A stretch of 64,000 nucleotides of DNA from Schistocephalus solidus (Eukaryota; Platyhelminthes; Cestoda; Diphyllobothriidea; Diphyllobothriidae): assembly GCA_017591395.1 (NCBI GenBank), contig WEDG01001471.1, positions 1 to 64,000 on the forward strand, written 5' to 3'. A program made the position numbers and the translations under genes. Below, one piece after another: positions 25,041-37,460 of this stretch; position 1 is the stretch's first letter, and each line of letters starts with the position of its first letter. A model generated the notes under the pieces. That model was not told the origin of the DNA, ran no database searches, and saw only the letters and a program-made list of their open reading frames with translations.

Positions 25041-25139
25041 GGTGTGGCACACTTGGGATTGGGTATGACTGGCTGATGACGGCTAATAAGCCAGAAATGG
25101 CCATTCCGGTCTCCCTTGTCTTTGTCGGTTCCATTCCAT
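25041..25139 (+). repeat. 3' part of a tRNA-derived SINE (5'-truncated copy)
   Basis: About 98 bases (GTGTGGCACACTTGGGATTG ... GGTTCCATTCCAT) are almost identical to the 3' half of the neighbouring full copy at 25,345-25,440, differing at about one base. It sits immediately upstream of that copy in direct orientation. Confidence 0.8.
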
Positions 25140-25145
25140 CATATG

Positions 25146-25437
25146 CTACACGTCGCTATGCGACCGCCTGCGAGGGCTCTAGTCCGAGCTCCAGGGCCCA
25201 GCGGAACATGCATGTTCCTTAAGCAGATCGGTGAGCCCCACACTATCATCATATTCCCGATCACAACCGACAAAACAACGAGGCCGTGGCTCAATGGTAG
25301 AGCGTTCGACTCAAATACCAAAGGTCACGGGTTCGAATCCCAGGTGTGGCACACTTGGGATTGGGTATGACTGGCTGATGACGGCTAATAAGCCAGAAAT
25401 GGCCATTTCGGTCTCCCTTGTCTTTGTCGGTTCCATT

Positions 25438-25440
<3 letters not shown>
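25146..25440 (+). repeat. Full-length tRNA-derived SINE
   Basis: The internal part carries good RNA polymerase III promoter elements: an A-box-like GTGGCTCAATGGTAGAGC (25,283-25,300) and a B-box GGGTTCGAATCCC (25,329-25,341). Upstream, 25,146-25,280 holds a further conserved segment with a weaker B-box-like GGGCTCTAGTCCGAG, which also aligns to the copy at 52,830. The tRNA-unrelated tail ends GGTTCCATTCCA and runs straight into (TA)n. A functional tRNA is unlikely because the acceptor arms do not pair. Confidence 0.8.

Positions 25441-25523
<83 letters not shown>
25441..25523. repeat. (TA)n microsatellite, SINE tail
   Basis: About 36 uninterrupted TA units are followed by one TG-interrupted stretch. 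The tract begins exactly where the SINE body ends, so it is probably an expanded SINE 3' tail rather than an independent microsatellite. Open frames across it on both strands (poly Tyr-Ile) are artefacts. Confidence 0.9.
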
Positions 25524-28500
25524 GAGTCAAACGTGAGGAATAGTTTGTTGGAATCACTTGGCCAGTATCCTAGGAGAATCACCGCAAAGTATTAATTTCG
25601 CAAAATAAACTTTTAAAGTGGCAAGTGATTACTATACTTTAACTGGAATCTTAACAGATTACCCTACAGAAATAACTAAGGCCAATATGGTTTTAATGTT
25701 GCCTTTTGAATTTAGATTGAGCTTTACGGTTTGATAGAATGTTATGCACAAGCATTTGCCTATATCATGACTACGAAGCTGGCTACGTCTCTTGAGTTGT
25801 CCATTATATTTGAATTATTATCGTCAGGAACCAAACGCACGTAATAGAATGTGTTTTACGAAAACATAGTGGAAAAAATAGAATGGGTATTAGATCCGGT
25901 TATTTATTCGACAAAAACGAAACCGCAGTCCGAAGAGATGATTGCTTTAACACCAAGCTGTTTTCGCCGTTTCGCTCTTACGTATACTGGAGCATACGGC
26001 TTTCAACAGGAGACCAATAGGCTGGCTGTTCCTTACGATTTGCCGTGTATCGCAATGACCGTTCACGACCTCTGTAGTTTTTCCAAAAAATAGATCCAAT
26101 AACACCTAAACTGGCACAAAGTGGTGAATCGAATCAATATTGATTCTATTTTTCTATCTCCAATTGTCTGCTTTTGCAAAATGGTTTGAATTACCCATAG
26201 AGAACAATTTTTTGCTTAAATACTTTCTTCGAAATCAACATTCGTTCCGGAAAAGCCGCTTCTTGCAAAAATATTCTAAAAATATGCAAAACGCAGCTAT
26301 TAACTGGCCACTTCCCTATGAGCTTATTTCTATTATATTTTACATGGACATTTTACACAATTTGTTTTTCAATAAGCAGTCTGAGATCTGCTTATAAACC
26401 TGATCAGGTTTCGCACTATCCGTCAGTGCTCAAATCTATTCCGTAATGTATCATTTTTAAAAAGACGTTTCACAAGAGGGATGGACAGCCATATTATATC
26501 ATTATACAGAACACATATATCTATTGTGTGTTTCTCTTGAGCGTGAAAAGGTATAGCTATTTTGCCTCATCAACTAACGTCTGTGTCCACCGGTGATTAC
26601 CTTCTGATACAAATGCGCTTTTATAGTGAAATATGCCAACCGGTAAGAGACAGTTTGAGAGGTTGATGGGATGCATCCTTAAAATAATGTCAGTCAGTAT
26701 TCTCATTTTATTAAATCGTGCGAACGATTTCTGCAATCTAGCTATCCCATGCCTAAAAGAGACATCACACAGAAACTTCTTTACTTTAATTTCCACTTTA
26801 ATTTCTGATTTGCAGATTAAAACATCAGATTAAGCTGAGAGCACACATAAAAAATAACGCACTCGCCAAAATGAACACCAACTTCAGATGTCTGACATGT
26901 CCGTCTTTATGGCATGAAAAGGGTAGAAAGCGCGGTCGGCAAAGATGGACGAACTAGATTAATAGGACTTTCCGAAGCTGCTGCGACGACCCTGCAGCCA
27001 ACTGTAACCAATTGAATTACGACCTAAGACGACTTCTCAAGCATTCCGCCAAAAAGTCCGGAAACCAAAGCCGGAAAAGAAGCGGTTAAGCGGTTGGCAA
27101 GAGAAGGTGAAGAAAGGAAACTAAAGGCGACTGGAGTGCTTAAACCGCAATGTGTAATGTGTAGATGTCTAGCAGGTCTGGTCAGCTAGTATCTATGTCA
27201 GCATGCTACGTTGTTCAAAAAAGGACAATTATGTAGTATTTTGAGAATAGTTTTTGACTAACTAATTCAAAGTTTGGTATGCCTACAGTGTGCCTAAGTG
27301 TCTAAAGCGCACGTTAGGCAAGGAAATACTCGAAAAGTTAAGCAAGTAATTCCCATACGCTTGTGACTCTAAAAATACTGACGCTGCTATGTTTGCAAAG
27401 CTTACCACCAGGCAATTTATATTTGATAAAATTCCATCCATAAAGCGATAGTTTTTTTGGAATTTGGGCACAATTAACTCGGAAAAAAATCGGAGCGAAT
27501 GAAATGATTATTTCCTATTGTTATATTTCTGTCTTAGAGTCTTGAGGATACTGTGTATAATGATTGTTTAATTTGTTACTGGGCGTGCTTATTTTTGTGC
27601 AAATTTGCGTCTTTTAATCCAAATCTTATAAACATTGATGATTCTCCGTTTACATTTTTGTACGTAGGAGATTTTCTGACGCGCCCAACTGACCGTCCAT
27701 ATAGCCCATCACCCTCGGACGTTTTTCTAATAATACCCCAGCATGAAATTTAAACAGCTTATAACAGAGTATCCTGTGAACGCTAAGAGGTTCCCTTAAA
27801 TGCCGTGAAGAAAAAGTAAAGTTTTTCAGATGAAGTCGATGGGACACAGCTTCCAGATTTTAGGCAAACATAAAAACGCTGGTTGTTTTTAAACATGCAA
27901 CAAAGGGAAGGCCTTTCAACACCGATATTTTCGTGCTCCTTAAGTGAGCAATTTTAGGCATGATGTGAACTTATACAGCATGAGCATAAAACATGGATTT
28001 TCATTGCATGTCTTATTTAACAGTACGTTTTATTTCAAACAAGCATCAGACATATACAAACAATGTATGTACTACAACAGAAATACTTTTTAAAAGTAAA
28101 ATTAAAACAGTTGCCAGGACCTGCATCCATTACAAGGCCAGATTACCACTATGTATGGGTTACCTGTTGTATTTGTTCATTACTACATTTTTAAGCCTAC
28201 CGCTAATTTACCTTCTCCAGTTGATGGCGCGACAAAAAAATCACTGAATAATGTCTAATGGGGTTTGCCACCCACCGTTATAGGGCTTTTAATGGACAGT
28301 GGAGTAAAAACGACTTCCTCTCTCATATATTCAGTTAGAATCTTTCAAACGATAATAAAACTAGCTTAACTGAGCTCTGTGGCCAAACTTTTAAGTCTTA
28401 TTCACTGAAACATTGAGGACTCGCGAAGCAAGACTTATGAAAAACCCAATACCTGTTTTCGTCATCAACTTGTAAAATATGGCTAACACGCACAAGTGTC

Positions 28501-31500
28501 GATTAATAATGCATGAAATCCATGTGTGATGTAAACCTAGTCGTGAGTAAAAATCTAACACAACTAAATATTTGTATACTGCTTTCTGATGTAAATTTTC
28601 ATTCACTATGCACCCTTCATCAGAACACAATCTGTAACAGTTTGAGCTGAATCTCAGAACTTCGGTGTTGTCTTAGAACACATTACGATGGTTCATTCGG
28701 CAAACTTAAAGAGTAAAGAGTTCCTGATTTTCCTTTGGCCCCATAATATAAAATGTTTATACCTTAGATGTTATTTTTACGAGATCACAGAATGATACAA
28801 AAAGGTACGAGTCTCGCCTTTGATCTCGATATTCGTCACTAAGCTAACCATTGGAGATTCTGTTCAAAGAAGTCACAGCATAACGAACAATCTTCAAGAT
28901 GAACCAAATTGATTCAGTCCAAAACGTGCGCCCTTGGCCGAGGGCTGCCGTAGACGAACCTCCAGTATTGCAAAGTCAAGCGTTCAGACGTCCGGTCATG
29001 AGTCATAACAACTATCTGCTCTCCATGTCGCACACGAACACCTCTAAAGTGGCATGGCCACTGGCTGCACTGACGGGCTAGAAAAAAACACGTATGAAGT
29101 TGAAAAAATGTTTCAATTACTGTAAATGAGCTCAAGTAGGAATTCATAGCAGGGATCGAACTTTCGTTCACTTCTGAATTCGGTTTTTGTTTATGAAGAT
29201 CTTTTCATTTTGGTGGAGGGATCGCTAATCATTCACTATACTTCATAAAATATGGTGCCATGTGTCGTGATATAAAACAGCACCCTTAATTTCTAAGAAA
29301 TTCGTGATGGCAGTTTCATCATGTGGAACTTAATAAGATATTATAAGATTAACAAGAAGCTTACTTGGCGAGGTAATGTTTGAGCCAAAATTCAGAGTTT
29401 TTAGCTGGTGAACTTCAGAGCTCTCAATCTTATTTAAATGTAACAATAAAAGCTGGAGAGAAGATCTGAGCGATAAAATGCATATTAAAATGCCGTCAAC
29501 ACTGGTTTGCTGTCAAGCCGGTCCATTTGGGTACATTGTGTTTCCAGCCGCAAAACGATTCGGCCACAGCAGGCTCGGTGACAGGGGTAGTCTGTGTCCA
29601 TGTTAAGGCATGGCTTTGGATACAGTGTGCCGCGGAAGGCAGTCTACAAGCATGGTTGAACGCATTATAGCAAGCGAAGACAGCGTTCAAATAGTAAGGA
29701 AGGAAATAAATACGAGGAATACAGACCACTGTTTCTCATCGCTACTGCAAAATGTATTCTTTACTAGTATACGGTTAAAAATGTAGTTATCGAAAGCTTT
29801 CAGTACTGTGGTGTCAGCTCTTCCACCATCATTCCACTAAATCAGCTCCGTGGTTGTGTTGAAGCCTTCTTATCTTATATTCAGGTGGGTAACTTTTGGA
29901 GGTTTTTAGGTGGTGAAGACTCCAAGTGGATTTACGAGCTTTCATATGTCGAGCATTCATTCCGCTCACAGTAGTTCTTGTCGTGAGGGAATTGTCTCAA
30001 AAAGCATACAAATGCTGTGCTACATTAGGCATGTATGAGGTAGTCTTTTGGCTGTAAATTATATGGTCTAGCAAACTGGCTAGGCATTTTCGATCGCGAG
30101 GAGCTTAATAAACAGGCCATGAATGAACGATCTTATAAAATATTAACCCAAATTTTAAGTACGCTTTCGATAACAGGGATTACCTACGTGAAGTGGTACG
30201 ATCGATTCTCTTCCAGCATAATCTCACAACATTTCAGGCAGATCAAAAAGTTTACCTTTCTAGTTCAGTTCTTCTTGGAAGCCTGCAGTACTAACACTAA
30301 GTAAAAATGACTACGAAAGTAGTGTACATTTTTCTATTGATTTTCGATGCCTCTATAAAGGAAAATACATTTTATAGGAAACATGATTAGAAATATCCTC
30401 TCTTGTACTGAATTGATGGCCACTCAGCTCCTCTTCGAATTAGCTATTCTAAGATATTTATCTTTTAGTTTGATAAGCATTTCTACTGATGTGATTCTAA
30501 GAATGTACAATGTGCATTCGAGTAACCTCGTATCTGTCCATTTAGCAATGCCCCTCGTGAAGTATACAAAACCATTTAAATCCATCGCAAATTTTTATGA
30601 GCACTTTATACTATTTGTTTAATGACATACAAAGATTTAGAATTTGTATTACCAAAAAGCATACAGCTAGAAGACTGCAAACACTAACCATCAACGCATC
30701 TGCAGACCGGACTTAAACATTTCCGAGAATCGGAAAAATTTTGAAACCTAAAGCTACCCTTTCTTGAAGTAGATACTTCAAAGAAGACGTGACTTGATAC
30801 CAGATGAGTACAATAAAAATATTTTTTCTTGTTTTTTCTACAACAGCATTTATAAGGGCATTGTACATCAATAGATAGATGTCTACTTAACAGCTATTCA
30901 TTCTTAGCGAGTTCGGTTTTTGCAGAAGGCAGAAAAGACGTGCATTCCAAGGCCAGCTTCCTGATCTGAATGAAAGATGTATCGATTAGGTCGAGCGAAG
31001 CTCCATATTACAACTTTGCTTAAGTAATCTTTCCTTATCCAAAATTCATTTCAGAACGGTGGTGATTATTTAATGAGGTTTTTCACTGACTGTAGTTTCG
31101 GTCTAACACACAGTAGTCGTATGTCTTTAAGTAATTATCGATAAAGCTAGCGGTATCAACAGCAAAGATATCAGGTAGTTATTTATGTATAAGAAACTTC
31201 TACCAGGAACACCAGGGGGTAGCATAGGGTGCCTTTTAGATAGTCAGTTGGCAGAAAAATATAAACTAACAAAACTGACAAACATTCTGAGAGAAAGTGT
31301 TGACTAATGCCTGCAAGTAAATGTCCGGTTACGTGGCCACTTACAGCCGCCTCCAATGAAAGCAGCATGTCCTAAAGCTCGTGTCAAACCTCAGACCTGC
31401 ATGTTTTATTCCTGGCTAACGAAAACAGCATGGCAGTGTTTCCAATTCAGGTTTATTTTTGTAAGTTAAACCAATGAGGACAATGAAGCTTTATAGAATA

Positions 31501-34500
31501 AATAGATTACAAATAAAATTTTAGCAAGCCCCTTTAGTCATCGAATAAGGTAAAGTGACAGTAGTTGTACAATATTTGGTCTAACTTTGTCTTATATTAT
31601 TCGAAAAAAACTAACGGAATGTTTGATGTGGCCATTGAGATTGGAGGGTTTGCATCGGATTTTGTAATGCCGTAAAGAACACGACAGTTCGGTCAAATAA
31701 GGTTGATTAAGATCAAAAGTACATGACCGTCGGCCGCGGGCTCATAAGCCGCCTTCGAAGATACTTTCTATGGCCAGACTTTCGTTGAGCTTTATTGACG
31801 TTGAAGATAGCGTCCGTATGGAAGCTAATTGATTAACTGCGTTGCACAATGGGCCGCCCACTAGCTTTTTTATTACTGTAAATAAGTAAGGCCAATGCAA
31901 AGGCAGTGGAAGGAGTTGAGGAAAACATTAATTTGCAGTAATTTGCCGAAAACCATGACATTTAGCTAATGCAATCAGAAAGCCGAGTTGTAAGTACTTG
32001 TAGCAGTTATTGTTTCTTATTAGGTCCATGTGATGCATAACAACCTATGTTCTAGAGGTATCTCATTGAAGGCTAGTTTAGTGTAGATAAGAGGAGAACA
32101 GTAAGGTCAAAAGTTTACAAAAGAGTATTTAAACCTGTGCAACTAAACGTTGCAGAACAAGGTCGTATATTTTTTTAGCTGCCATCAATACGAGGGCTTC
32201 AAAAATAGGGCGAAATATTTACACTAAGTGCCTTCCAAAATTACAAAATGAAAAAGACAATTGCTACTATGGAAATTTCGATTCATAAATTTTTGAAACT
32301 GTCTACTAAATAGTTCAGTAACGAAATCCCTATGATAAAAATCTTTTGCAACACTAAGGATTACCGTTCATAATAAAATATTAAGAGTGTATCCGTAAGG
32401 TGTTGCATGTTGTCCTGTGGTGCCATACAATACAAATAGTGAGATATGTTCCGTTTGACAGCGCCTTTGCAGAATGACGGAACTCAGTAGCTGAATGACT
32501 GTAATGCGAGCCAACAGCAATATTTTTTTTTAATATTGGCAAGGACACTTTGTAGCAGATCATTAATGAAAGAACAGGATTTGTAGGTGACCAGGGTAGT
32601 TCAGAAGCGCCTTCGCCAATTCGCCTAATAAAACTCATCAGAGAGAGAGAGAGTATTTCTTAATGTTCCTTCCAAACAGGATTAGGTGAAGGGTGAAGGC
32701 ATTTAGCATTCGTTTATCAAAGAACAGGAAACAGCCATTTCTAACTATGAGAATTAGTAAAGCATTTAGCATTTGCAAAGGAAAGCCTCACCCACGACCT
32801 TCATTCTAGAAGAACCTTTACCTATGTGATTACGCCTTATTATTGAACAAGTCTATATTGTACTACAGTTGTATTAAGACCAGAAGCCTGTAGTTCCTTG
32901 ACTTTGCTTATCAACATAGGTTCATTCGAAACTGTAGAATTAATGAACTTATTCAAAAAAGTTATTTTAACACTCAAACAAGACTTTTAAGACGGCGTAC
33001 ACTTTTTCCCACTTATTTTATTCTCCGATCGAATTTGGCCTCATGCTGTCTTATTGGTTCCACCGGTTCCCTTATCGCGATCCTTTAAAGACATGGTATT
33101 TACACAGATACTTGATATCTGTGTCTCTGTTTACACTATACAGTAGTCCGGTTTGAAGGGCAATCTGGATATTAGATCTAAACTACAATCTAGTTGACTG
33201 TTTATTCGTGTGCACACAGTCAAAATGTTCGGTTATGGAGAGAGCTTGCAGAAACCCACTTCACTGCTAATGGAAGATAGAAATAAGGCGGAGGACAAGA
33301 AGGAGTGTGAGCCAGATAAAATAATTCATTCGCTACCCGAATGACTGGCAGAAATGTTCGTGCATGACTACCGTCACGTGCGCTCTGGAGGTGATTAGAC
33401 AGAGGAAAGATCGGACAGGGAGAATGAGTGGTCGTAATGAAGACTGAGCCTATAAACGACGAAAACCATGGTGCGTGCGTCGCCCATAATGATGGAACTG
33501 AACTAGCTCGGCTCACGCGAGCACCTGCGGCTTCTGGTGCGGAAAGTGTACAAACAGAGACGAGGTTAACAGGCGCATCAGTATCTCGTCGACACGGTCA
33601 GACGTGTGTTGTTTTGGTGTAGTCCACGTGAGCCATTGTCGGTACTATTATTTGTGCGAAACGATAAAATCTTATTGTTTTGTACACGGTCCAACGAAAA
33701 GTCACAATTAAAAATACATGAGAAACTGGGACTTTACTGTTGGGTGTTATTTCGTGGTAATAAGGACATTGAGCAATCCAGCGCATTACTTACTATGTGA
33801 AGGGACACTCAGAAATAGCTAAGTGTCTTCGTTACATCCTATTTCTTTCGGTAGTCTCACAAAGCGAAGAGGAGACACGTTATGATTATAAAAAATGACA
33901 AAGCTTTATTTCTTGGGAAAAATGGCCACTAAATGCCTAACTGGTCAGCTGGAAATGAAGGGCATGCTTCCGTGAAGAACAGTGCAAGTAAGTTTATTTA
34001 TTTAAAGAAACTTCTATGAATCTCTTAAAGGTGACTGTATAAAAAGTCTTTCAAAATATTTCATTGGTGTCTTTAAAGTAGAGTTTATTTTAAACTTAGA
34101 CCTTGAGAGATTTTTCCTTTGAAATAAAGTCACAAATATTTTTTTTCTACGAGCTTAAATTTGGGCTAACTGAAGACAGCTAAGCGGCTTTTGTTTGCCT
34201 TGGAGTGTAGTGATATTCAAAATGCGTCTTTAATAAAGTTTAACAGATGTCAAAAAGGAGGCATACTTAAAAAGCCTATATTTAATAGACCAGAGATATC
34301 CATGAGGGCAGTATAAAACTTACTAATTCAAAAACTGTCCTCAGTAAGTTTCTGTTACGATCTGTAAGATCTAATTTATCATTTTTTGTAAAACACATAT
34401 ACCGTTGCACTATTAATATTTGCATGAAAAATTATGCAATGACAATTGAAGAAACTTGAGATTTTAAGACACCTCCCACGGCAAGATATCTCAGTATCAC

Positions 34501-35083
34501 CACTATATGACCAGCCCGCGATTCATTGCTCTATGACCGATTTGTTTCTCTTTATTAAACAGCAGGCCACCGTATTAAGGGTAACTCACCGTCCGCAGTC
34601 GTTAGCGAACTGGAGGTGTATTAAATAGAAGAATGCCGGAGCTCCTATCTAAGGTGATAACTTTATCCGTAAATATCAAAAAAATTTATATGTATACCCA
34701 CAATGTATTCCATTTCAGGCCCGTGAGAGTCTCCAATGATAATGGTAAAGAAACAGTATTAACGTGTTAATCTGTGTATTTTTTTCTTTGAAAAAGAAGC
34801 GTTTGTTGTTTTGAGATTTTATTTTACCCCTGAGACACTAATATTGACATAAAGTTGCCAAAGTTAGGCTCAAGTTTATCCTTCTACACGATTGTTGTGA
34901 GGAAAGAGGCTCGCTTACTAATATCAAAGTATCCAGGCGACCTTGAGGCCAATTGTAAGCAAGGAAAGTCACAAATTCACAATTGCTATCCTTAGCAACC
35001 CATACTCAAATGCATTTGTTTTCGCCAACATGCCTCTATGTTAACGGAAATTTGGCCAAATTGAGTCATTCTTATAAGAAAAT
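25524..35083. other. 9.5-kb AT-rich stretch; a few GC-rich islets, no supported gene
   Basis: No exon, RNA gene or complete repeat could be supported. GC-richer islets stand out at 26,920-27,120, 28,915-29,080, 29,500-29,660, 31,725-31,870 and 33,300-33,620. Each has a short frame (for example 33,220-33,516 minus) with no domain, and they resemble decayed dispersed repeats more than genes. A (GA)n run is at 32,641-32,653. Confidence 0.4.
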
Positions 35084-35610
35084 ATGACAGTTTGACTGTC
35101 ACTGACGACGATGTCTGCCGTGTGCCTCCGACATGCCTGTCAACTAATTTAAATCTGCTCTGCATCTACTGCACTCTCTAATCCTCTCACTCCCTTTTAC
35201 TCGGTTTGAAAACAAAGTCGAAATGAGCAGGGAGCGAGATAGGATGCATTGACTGACAAAGTTAAGCAGAACATCTTCGCGTGTCACACACGCTTGGTTC
35301 GCGCAGAAACGAGCAGTTTCACACAAAACAGAAAGGGATGACTGATCCCAACCGCTTATACTGAGGAATATGTAGTAAGAGTGGTTGTAAGGCAGCCGTT
35401 AAAGTCAAACCTTCTTTCTCTGCCTTTTCACGACTAACAGTTTACTATCCAAACCGGTCAACACTCTGTTTCGGGGATCTGGAACAGCTAACTGAGACGG
35501 CGTGAGCCTGTGTTCAAACTTGCCACCGCACCACCCCATTTGTTTGACATTCGTTGTGGGAACACAGTCCAACTAACGCTTATCGTGTCCGACCTGGCCC
35601 CGAATTGGTC
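35084..35610 (-). repeat. Antisense copy of the LINE 3' region
   Basis: On the minus strand this is a diverged copy of the block at 13,976-14,770. At 35,084-35,130 it matches the reverse complement of the LINE terminus (ATGACAGTTTGACTGTC, GACGATGTCTGCCGT). At 35,160-35,230 it matches the CTGCAGCTACCGCACTCTCT segment, and at 35,450-35,610 the ACCGGTCA and CGACCTGGCCCC segments. No coding part is present, so this is a severely 5'-truncated insertion. Confidence 0.6.
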
Positions 35611-35902
35611 CAGGGCAGTGGCCTGATCTAGGGGTCACGTAAAAAAGCACGAACGCTTCTACATTACATAATTAATAACCAAAGGAAAAGTTGATCCTGA
35701 TTGTCCATTACGTGATCATACCAGTCTGAAAAATAACCAAACAACTATCGCAGCCTACCTGCTTCTGTATCCGTTTAGGGTCATGTTGCAATAACCTAAA
35801 CACGCACTGCATATTTCCACAGTTCGGTATAATTGTTTTCGTGAAAAGAAACGCGAGTAAAGAAAGAGTAGGAGAAGAAATTAATTCAAACATAATTTCT
35901 CC

Positions 35903-36235
35903 CAAGATATTACTTAAATCACCCTCTAAACAAGAGATTATAAAAGGAACCATCCGGAATCCCAGGGGAAAATATTAGTATGTTTACAGTTAGGGTGGTG
36001 TGTAGAATTATGGTAACGGTTGGCTCTTAAGTAAGTGAGGGTTAGGTTAAGGGTTAGAGTTGGAGTAAGAGTTAAATATAGGGTTAGGGTTAAGCGTATA
36101 GATACGATTAAGATAAGGACTGTGGGTTAGGTTGATGTTAGGAAATATGTTTTCTTCCTACACTTATGCACAGAGCCACCTTTATTAGTTCGGTGGGGCT
36201 TTCCTTCTCTCGTCTTTTTATAGAAACGATTATAT
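35903..36235 (+). mobile_element. Inverted-repeat element, degenerate copy
   Basis: The left end is recognisable by CTAAACAAGAGATTATAAAA followed by GGAACCATCC. The core (36,035-36,150) has clear GGGTTAGG/GGGTTAAGG units. The right end has GAGCCACCTTTATTAGTTCG followed by GTGGGGCTTTCC, matching the right ends of other copies. The ends are eroded. Confidence 0.6.
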
Positions 36236-37189
36236 AAATAATTCTTCTTCATTCCTCTTGTTTATCGTAGTCCGGGAACTGAAAGATGATTGGAACCGAA
36301 GAGAGAGGCATTTTTTATGGCGATGGACTCTCAGCCATCAATAGCCAGGGAGGAATTTAAGAGACTAAAGATCGGAAAATTCCTTTGAATTCACACCTAA
36401 CTCCGAACTATTGTTGATTGTCTCACGCGCATTCATCATCACAAGTCTCGGGAGGGAGCAATGATTTGCGAGTTGACCTTAACACTTCAAACTTCAAGTT
36501 TTGTTTTGATACAAAAATGAAGATACGCAACGCAATAGCTTACAGTCCTATCCTCAGTTTTTTTCGTGGATTCAAAGAAAATGAGTTATGCACTGTTCGG
36601 CAAAATAATTTATCCTCCAAACTTAGTTGTTTGGTCTGGAACTCCTCAAAGGGGAGAAAGTCAAGTGGCATACCATTGGGTGGATGCTTTTTAGAGAACT
36701 GATTTAGTGAAAAGTTGACTGTTGAATTCAGAGAGTACATCACGTCATCACGTCAACCAACAACGTCGATTAAACGTTCTAATGAAGAAAAGTAACCCAT
36801 ATTTCAATTGAAGACACTTGTCACCAGCCTTGCAGTTCGTGATTGACTCCGAGCTACGGGTGAATTGAATTGAAGTCATTACTTCATTTTTCCAGGTCTT
36901 TTAGTCTCCACTATGCCAACGTTCAAAAGAGTTTTGAAGTCAGAGATGGAAATCAGGGTTATGGCTTAGAACTGCAGCTTTCTGCATAGGACACTGTAAG
37001 TTCTTAAAAACCACCCTCTTATTATACGGCGAATGGTGAACGGAATCGTTCCTGCAGCTACCTCTTCAGTACGACTGCTCTCCGTCATTTTGTTTTCAAA
37101 ATAAATGCAAAAGAAGCAGTCCGTTCTTTAAAGCCGAAGTGAATTCGCCTGTATAAAATTTACAATGTATTGCCTCTCAGGAGGACATT

Positions 37190-37460
37190 AAGGCACCATT
37201 GAAGTGTGAGCCCGTTGGAGCTGACAGTTACACTCGACAATGTGCCCTACTGAGTGAGCGCAGCAGCGGCGAATTGCATGTGAACTTGTTTTTAAAGAAG
37301 CCAAATTCTGCAGCATCTACCGCACTCTTTCTTCTCTCACCGATCAGGCTCCGATGACAAAATAATGTCAAGAGGACTGGCGGTAGGGCCGTCAGTAAAA
37401 CCATGGCCAGACAAAAGTCGTTGCCACTTCTGGCCCCATGTACCCGATCTGTCCTCATTA
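37190..37460 (-). repeat. Second antisense copy of the LINE 3' region
   Basis: CTGCAGCATCTACCGCACTC (37,309-37,328) and TGTCAAGAGGACTGG (37,365-37,379) match the reverse complement of 14,590-14,660, and CTTGTTTTTAAAGAAG matches its flank. It is a short, diverged fragment without coding sequence. The overlapping 78-codon minus frame is incidental. Confidence 0.55.

Noticed and set aside
25280..25352. A functional tRNA gene
   Set aside because: A and B boxes are good, but the acceptor ends do not pair, the anticodon arm is poor, and the segment is embedded in a repeated SINE body.
25231..25582. Poly(Tyr-Ile) open frames across the (TA)n tract, both strands; also at 54,647-55,006
   Set aside because: They are direct translations of TA dinucleotide repeats and have no coding support.
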